From contig JANQNY010000078.1 in NCBI GenBank assembly GCA_028279345.1, positions 24,455 to 88,454 on the forward strand: 64,000 bases of DNA, given 5' to 3'. Below the pieces are notes generated by a model that saw only the letters and a list, made by a program, of their open reading frames with translations, was not told where the DNA came from and ran no database searches. The stretch is from Geminicoccaceae bacterium. Its GTDB lineage: Bacteria; Pseudomonadota; Alphaproteobacteria; Geminicoccales; Geminicoccaceae. Of the stretch, positions 61,636 to 64,000 are shown piece after piece. The number at the start of each line of letters is the position of its first letter. The first letter of the stretch is position 1. Position numbers and translations under genes: made by a program.

Positions 61636-64000
61636 GGTTCGGTTCCGCCTTCGATGGACGACCAGAAATTGTCGACGATCGTGGTTCGACCACAGCCGCT
61701 GGCGAGTGGCCCCACGTTGACCGCACCGCCACAGCCGACGACCGGCGCGGCCTCCGATGGCGTGCCGGGGCCGGTGCCGGGTTCGATCGCCGCGAGGTCC
61801 CCGGCTTGCGTGCCCTCGGGGCTCTCGGTGCCCGCGTCCGGAGCGATCGCCCCGAGCCCAGCCGTGTCGATCGGGACCTGCTGGACCGATTCGCCCAGGG
61901 AGAAGGTGAGCCGGAACGCATCCGCACCGGCGGCCGAGGCCTCGGTCAGGGTCGTCCGGAAACTCGCGTCGCCCGGCGTCACGGGCGGCACGCCGACCTG
62001 GAACGATTCGATCGCCGCGTTGGCCTCGTCGGCGATGGCGGCAAACTCGTCGACCTCGTCGGGAGGTATGGGCGGCGGCGGAGGCGGCGGTGGAGGCGGT
62101 GGTGGAGGTGGCGGCTCCGCTTGTACGACGAGCGTGCCGTCCACGAGGTCCAGATCGTAGCCCTGAAGCGATGCCGCGGCGGCTACGATCACCGGGTAGC
62201 TTCCCACCGGCGCCGCGGCGGGCGCGCCGGCGCTCGACGCCGTCGGTCCACTGTCGAGGGCGGTGTCGAGGCTGTCGCCGTCGCGCAGGCCGGTCACCGA
62301 AAAGCTCGGCGTGAAGGTGTCGCCGAAGGTCTTGACGCCGTCATCGCCGGTGATCGTGAGGGTCGGCGTCTCCGCGTAGACGAGACGGTTGCCCGCGAAG
62401 CCGGCGAGGCTCGGCGGCGGGTCCGCAGTGAACGAGCGGCCGTACAGGTCGAACTCGCGCGGTTCGGGCTCGGTGCCGGTCAGCCCGGCGAAGGTGTCGA
62501 TGTAGACGAGCCAGCGGGCGCCGGCCGCGGGCGTCGTCAGCGCGCCGGCGCCGGCGTTGTTGGCGAAGCTGCGTCCAGCCGCGATGACGATGGCGTCGTC
62601 CGATCTGGTACCCTCGATCGTTCCGTTCGGCCCGAGCGCGACCTCTTCTTCGGCGGTCAACGTCACCTGCTCGGCCGAAATGGGCGCGTTGCTGGTGATC
62701 GTGCCCGTGCCGGATGTCGTAACGGACAGCGGGAGCGTCGATGTGTAAGACGATGGCGCGCCGGTCGCGGCGTCGTCCTCGAAGGTGAAGCTGTTGTTCT
62801 CGTCGAGCGAGAACTCGGGACGGACGTTTGCGGTGATCGCGCCGGCCAACCGAACGTCACCGCCACTGGCCGCCGGACCCGAACGCACGACGCCATCCCA
62901 CGTCTGGATCGGTGCGTCCATGTCTAGGCTTGCGCCATTGCGCGCTTGAACGAACCCGGGGCTTCCGCCGCACGCGGGGTCTCCCAGACAACGGCGGGTG
63001 TCGCTGATCGTGATGCTCTCGGTAGCGGCCAGCGTCACCGAGCCGCCGGGACCGCTCACAACCTCGGCAAAGCTGTCGCGCACGCGGCCGCCCGAGACGG
63101 TGATCCGGCTCGCCGCCAAGGTTACGTCCGAAGCATTGCCGCCGCGGCCCACGCGGACCCAGGTACCTGGGCGCGTGCCGCCCTGCAGCACGATGTCGTC
63201 AGCCGCACTGATGTCGACAGCGCCGCGGCTGGAGTAGACCTGGATGTTGTTCCCGGCGCCGGGACGTCGCCCGAGGCGCACCGACCCTGCTGGTGCGAGC
63301 AGGCTCACGTCTCCCTCGTTTGCGCGAATCTGCAGATTTAGCGCTTGGGCGTCGGTCGCCACGAGGTCCCCGCCAGAGGCTATCAGGCTGATCGAGCCGG
63401 TCGCATCGGCGCGGACCGTCCGGTTGACCACAAGATCGCGGCCGGCATTGACGCTGAAGCTGCCCGTCCCGCGGGTTCGGACCTGCTGGTTCAAGCGGAC
63501 GTCGCGATCGGCGATGAGCTCGAGGTTGCCAGCGCCCGTCCAGTCGATTGCGGCGTTGACCAATATGTCGCCCGGCATGGTCGATGCGGGCTGGAGCGTC
63601 GTGATCGTGACGTCGCTTCCGGTATTCAGCGTGTCGCGGATGGCGCGGCGGCTGATGACGTAGGGCGTCGTCCCGGGCGGTGGCACGAACGTACTGGCGC
63701 CCCGATTGGCGATGATGATATCGCGCGGGTCGAGCAGCCACTGGCCGCCGGCGCCCGGTCGCATGCTCGCCGTGTCGCCGATGCCGAGTTGACTGCGGCT
63801 CGAGGTCTCGATGAAGCCGCCCGCCGTACCGCCCTCAGCGGCGATCTCGCCGTCGACCTGAGTAGCTTGCTCGGACCAGACGATCACACTACCGCCGGCC
63901 TCGCCGCCGGTCGCCTCGACGCTCGCGCCCTCGGCGACGGCGACGACGTCCGCGCGGCGCAGGGGAGGCGTGCCCGGCGCACCCAGACGGTTGCCGCCGA
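61632..64000 (-). CDS. TpsA-like filamentous exoprotein (partial; start beyond window)
   Basis: At least 788 residues, entering from the right edge. The N-proximal part shown has haemagglutinin-type repeats (GGSVIVWSEQATQVDGEIAAEGGTAGGFIETSS, IIIANRGASTFVPPPG) followed by beta-helix repeats rich in Asn/Gly/Thr. An MBG-like domain (KTFGDTFTPSFSVTGLRDGD, ASLQGYDLDLVDGTL) precedes a poly-proline run and a C-terminal region of ~185 residues with a cysteine pair (CGGAVNVGPLASGCG), a feature of some TpsA C-termini. The secretion (TPS) domain and signal peptide are outside. Probable role: adhesion, biofilm or contact-dependent interaction. Confidence 0.88.
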   Translation of the reverse strand, partial: GGNRLGAPGTPPLRRADVVAVAEGASVEATGGEAGGSVIVWSEQATQVDGEIAAEGGTAGGFIETSSRSQLGIGDTASMRPGAGGQWLLDPRDIIIANRGASTFVPPPGTTPYVISRRAIRDTLNTGSDVTITTLQPASTMPGDILVNAAIDWTGAGNLELIADRDVRLNQQVRTRGTGSFSVNAGRDLVVNRTVRADATGSISLIASGGDLVATDAQALNLQIRANEGDVSLLAPAGSVRLGRRPGAGNNIQVYSSRGAVDISAADDIVLQGGTRPGTWVRVGRGGNASDVTLAASRITVSGGRVRDSFAEVVSGPGGSVTLAATESITISDTRRCLGDPACGGSPGFVQARNGASLDMDAPIQTWDGVVRSGPAASGGDVRLAGAITANVRPEFSLDENNSFTFEDDAATGAPSSYTSTLPLSVTTSGTGTITSNAPISAEQVTLTAEEEVALGPNGTIEGTRSDDAIVIAAGRSFANNAGAGALTTPAAGARWLVYIDTFAGLTGTEPEPREFDLYGRSFTADPPPSLAGFAGNRLVYAETPTLTITGDDGVKTFGDTFTPSFSVTGLRDGDSLDTALDSGPTASSAGAPAAAPVGSYPVIVAAAASLQGYDLDLVDGTLVVQAEPPPPPPPPPPPPPPPIPPDEVDEFAAIADEANAAIESFQVGVPPVTPGDASFRTTLTEASAAGADAFRLTFSLGESVQQVPIDTAGLGAIAPDAGTESPEGTQAGDLAAIEPGTGPGTPSEAAPVVGCGGAVNVGPLASGCGRTTIVDNFWSSIEGGTEP
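62068..62115 (-). repeat. Poly-proline tract in tpsA
   Basis: A run of GGC/GGT/GGA trinucleotides on the plus strand encodes about fourteen consecutive prolines on the minus strand between the MBG-like domain and the C-terminal region. It is a likely hinge or wall-spanning spacer and a candidate for slippage. Confidence 0.9.

Overview
This window is a 64 kb piece of a high-GC Gram-negative chromosome, most likely an alphaproteobacterium. The evidence is a CtrA-type response regulator, the gene order ruvC-ruvA-ruvB-ybgC-tolQ-tolR-tolA-tolB-pal-cpoB-tilS-ftsH, a heterotetrameric sarcosine oxidase operon and an alphaproteobacterial style of NAD-linked formate dehydrogenase. Genes are densely packed and often overlap by 1, 4 or 8 bases, so translational coupling is common. 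Only the first ~275 bases differ: they are about 43% GC by my count and hold the 3' end of an unrelated gene, so a composition boundary lies near base 280.

Layout. 0-7.6 kb: two GNAT acetyltransferases, a fluoroacetate-dehalogenase-family hydrolase, an EamA exporter, endonuclease III with an overlapping nitroreductase, and a 14-TM MFS exporter divergent from its probable MmyB-type regulator. 7.7-27.4 kb: a methyl-group catabolism island. It holds soxBDAG, a GlxA/GbdR-type AraC regulator, a DmdA-like GcvT-family methyltransferase, a short MetF-like reductase, formate-THF ligase, a 2OG-Fe(II)-oxygenase-like protein, a dimethylglycine/sarcosine dehydrogenase, fdsGBA and fdhD. Read together, N-methyl (and perhaps other methyl) groups are moved onto tetrahydrofolate or oxidised, released as formate with ATP recovery, and burnt to CO2 with NADH formation.

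27.4-37.1 kb: an adenylate cyclase overlapping a truncated haemoglobin, an aromatic amino-acid decarboxylase, a 1-Cys peroxiredoxin, a DinB protein whose end collides with a small CTERM-like gene, a MarR-GNAT fusion with a clear operator, an old yellow enzyme, a STAS protein, an IS3 remnant, an NDUFAF6-like protein and Fe superoxide dismutase. 37.4-43.2 kb: five overlapping genes, namely a membrane receptor with a degenerate cyclase domain, an MlaE-type permease, an ABC ATPase homologue that has lost its nucleotide-binding motifs, an MCE substrate-binding protein and a lipoprotein. This is the most unusual unit here. It is followed by an orphan xanthine-dehydrogenase-like large subunit and a small DUF4286-like protein.

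46-59.3 kb (all minus strand): yebC, a methyltransferase, ruvCAB, ybgC, the Tol-Pal operon with an extra lipoprotein that looks like a copy of the TolA C-terminal domain, tilS, ftsH and the CtrA-like regulator. 59.9-64 kb: a two-partner secretion pair (TpsB transporter and a TpsA exoprotein that runs off the right edge). No rRNA, tRNA or CRISPR array was recognised.
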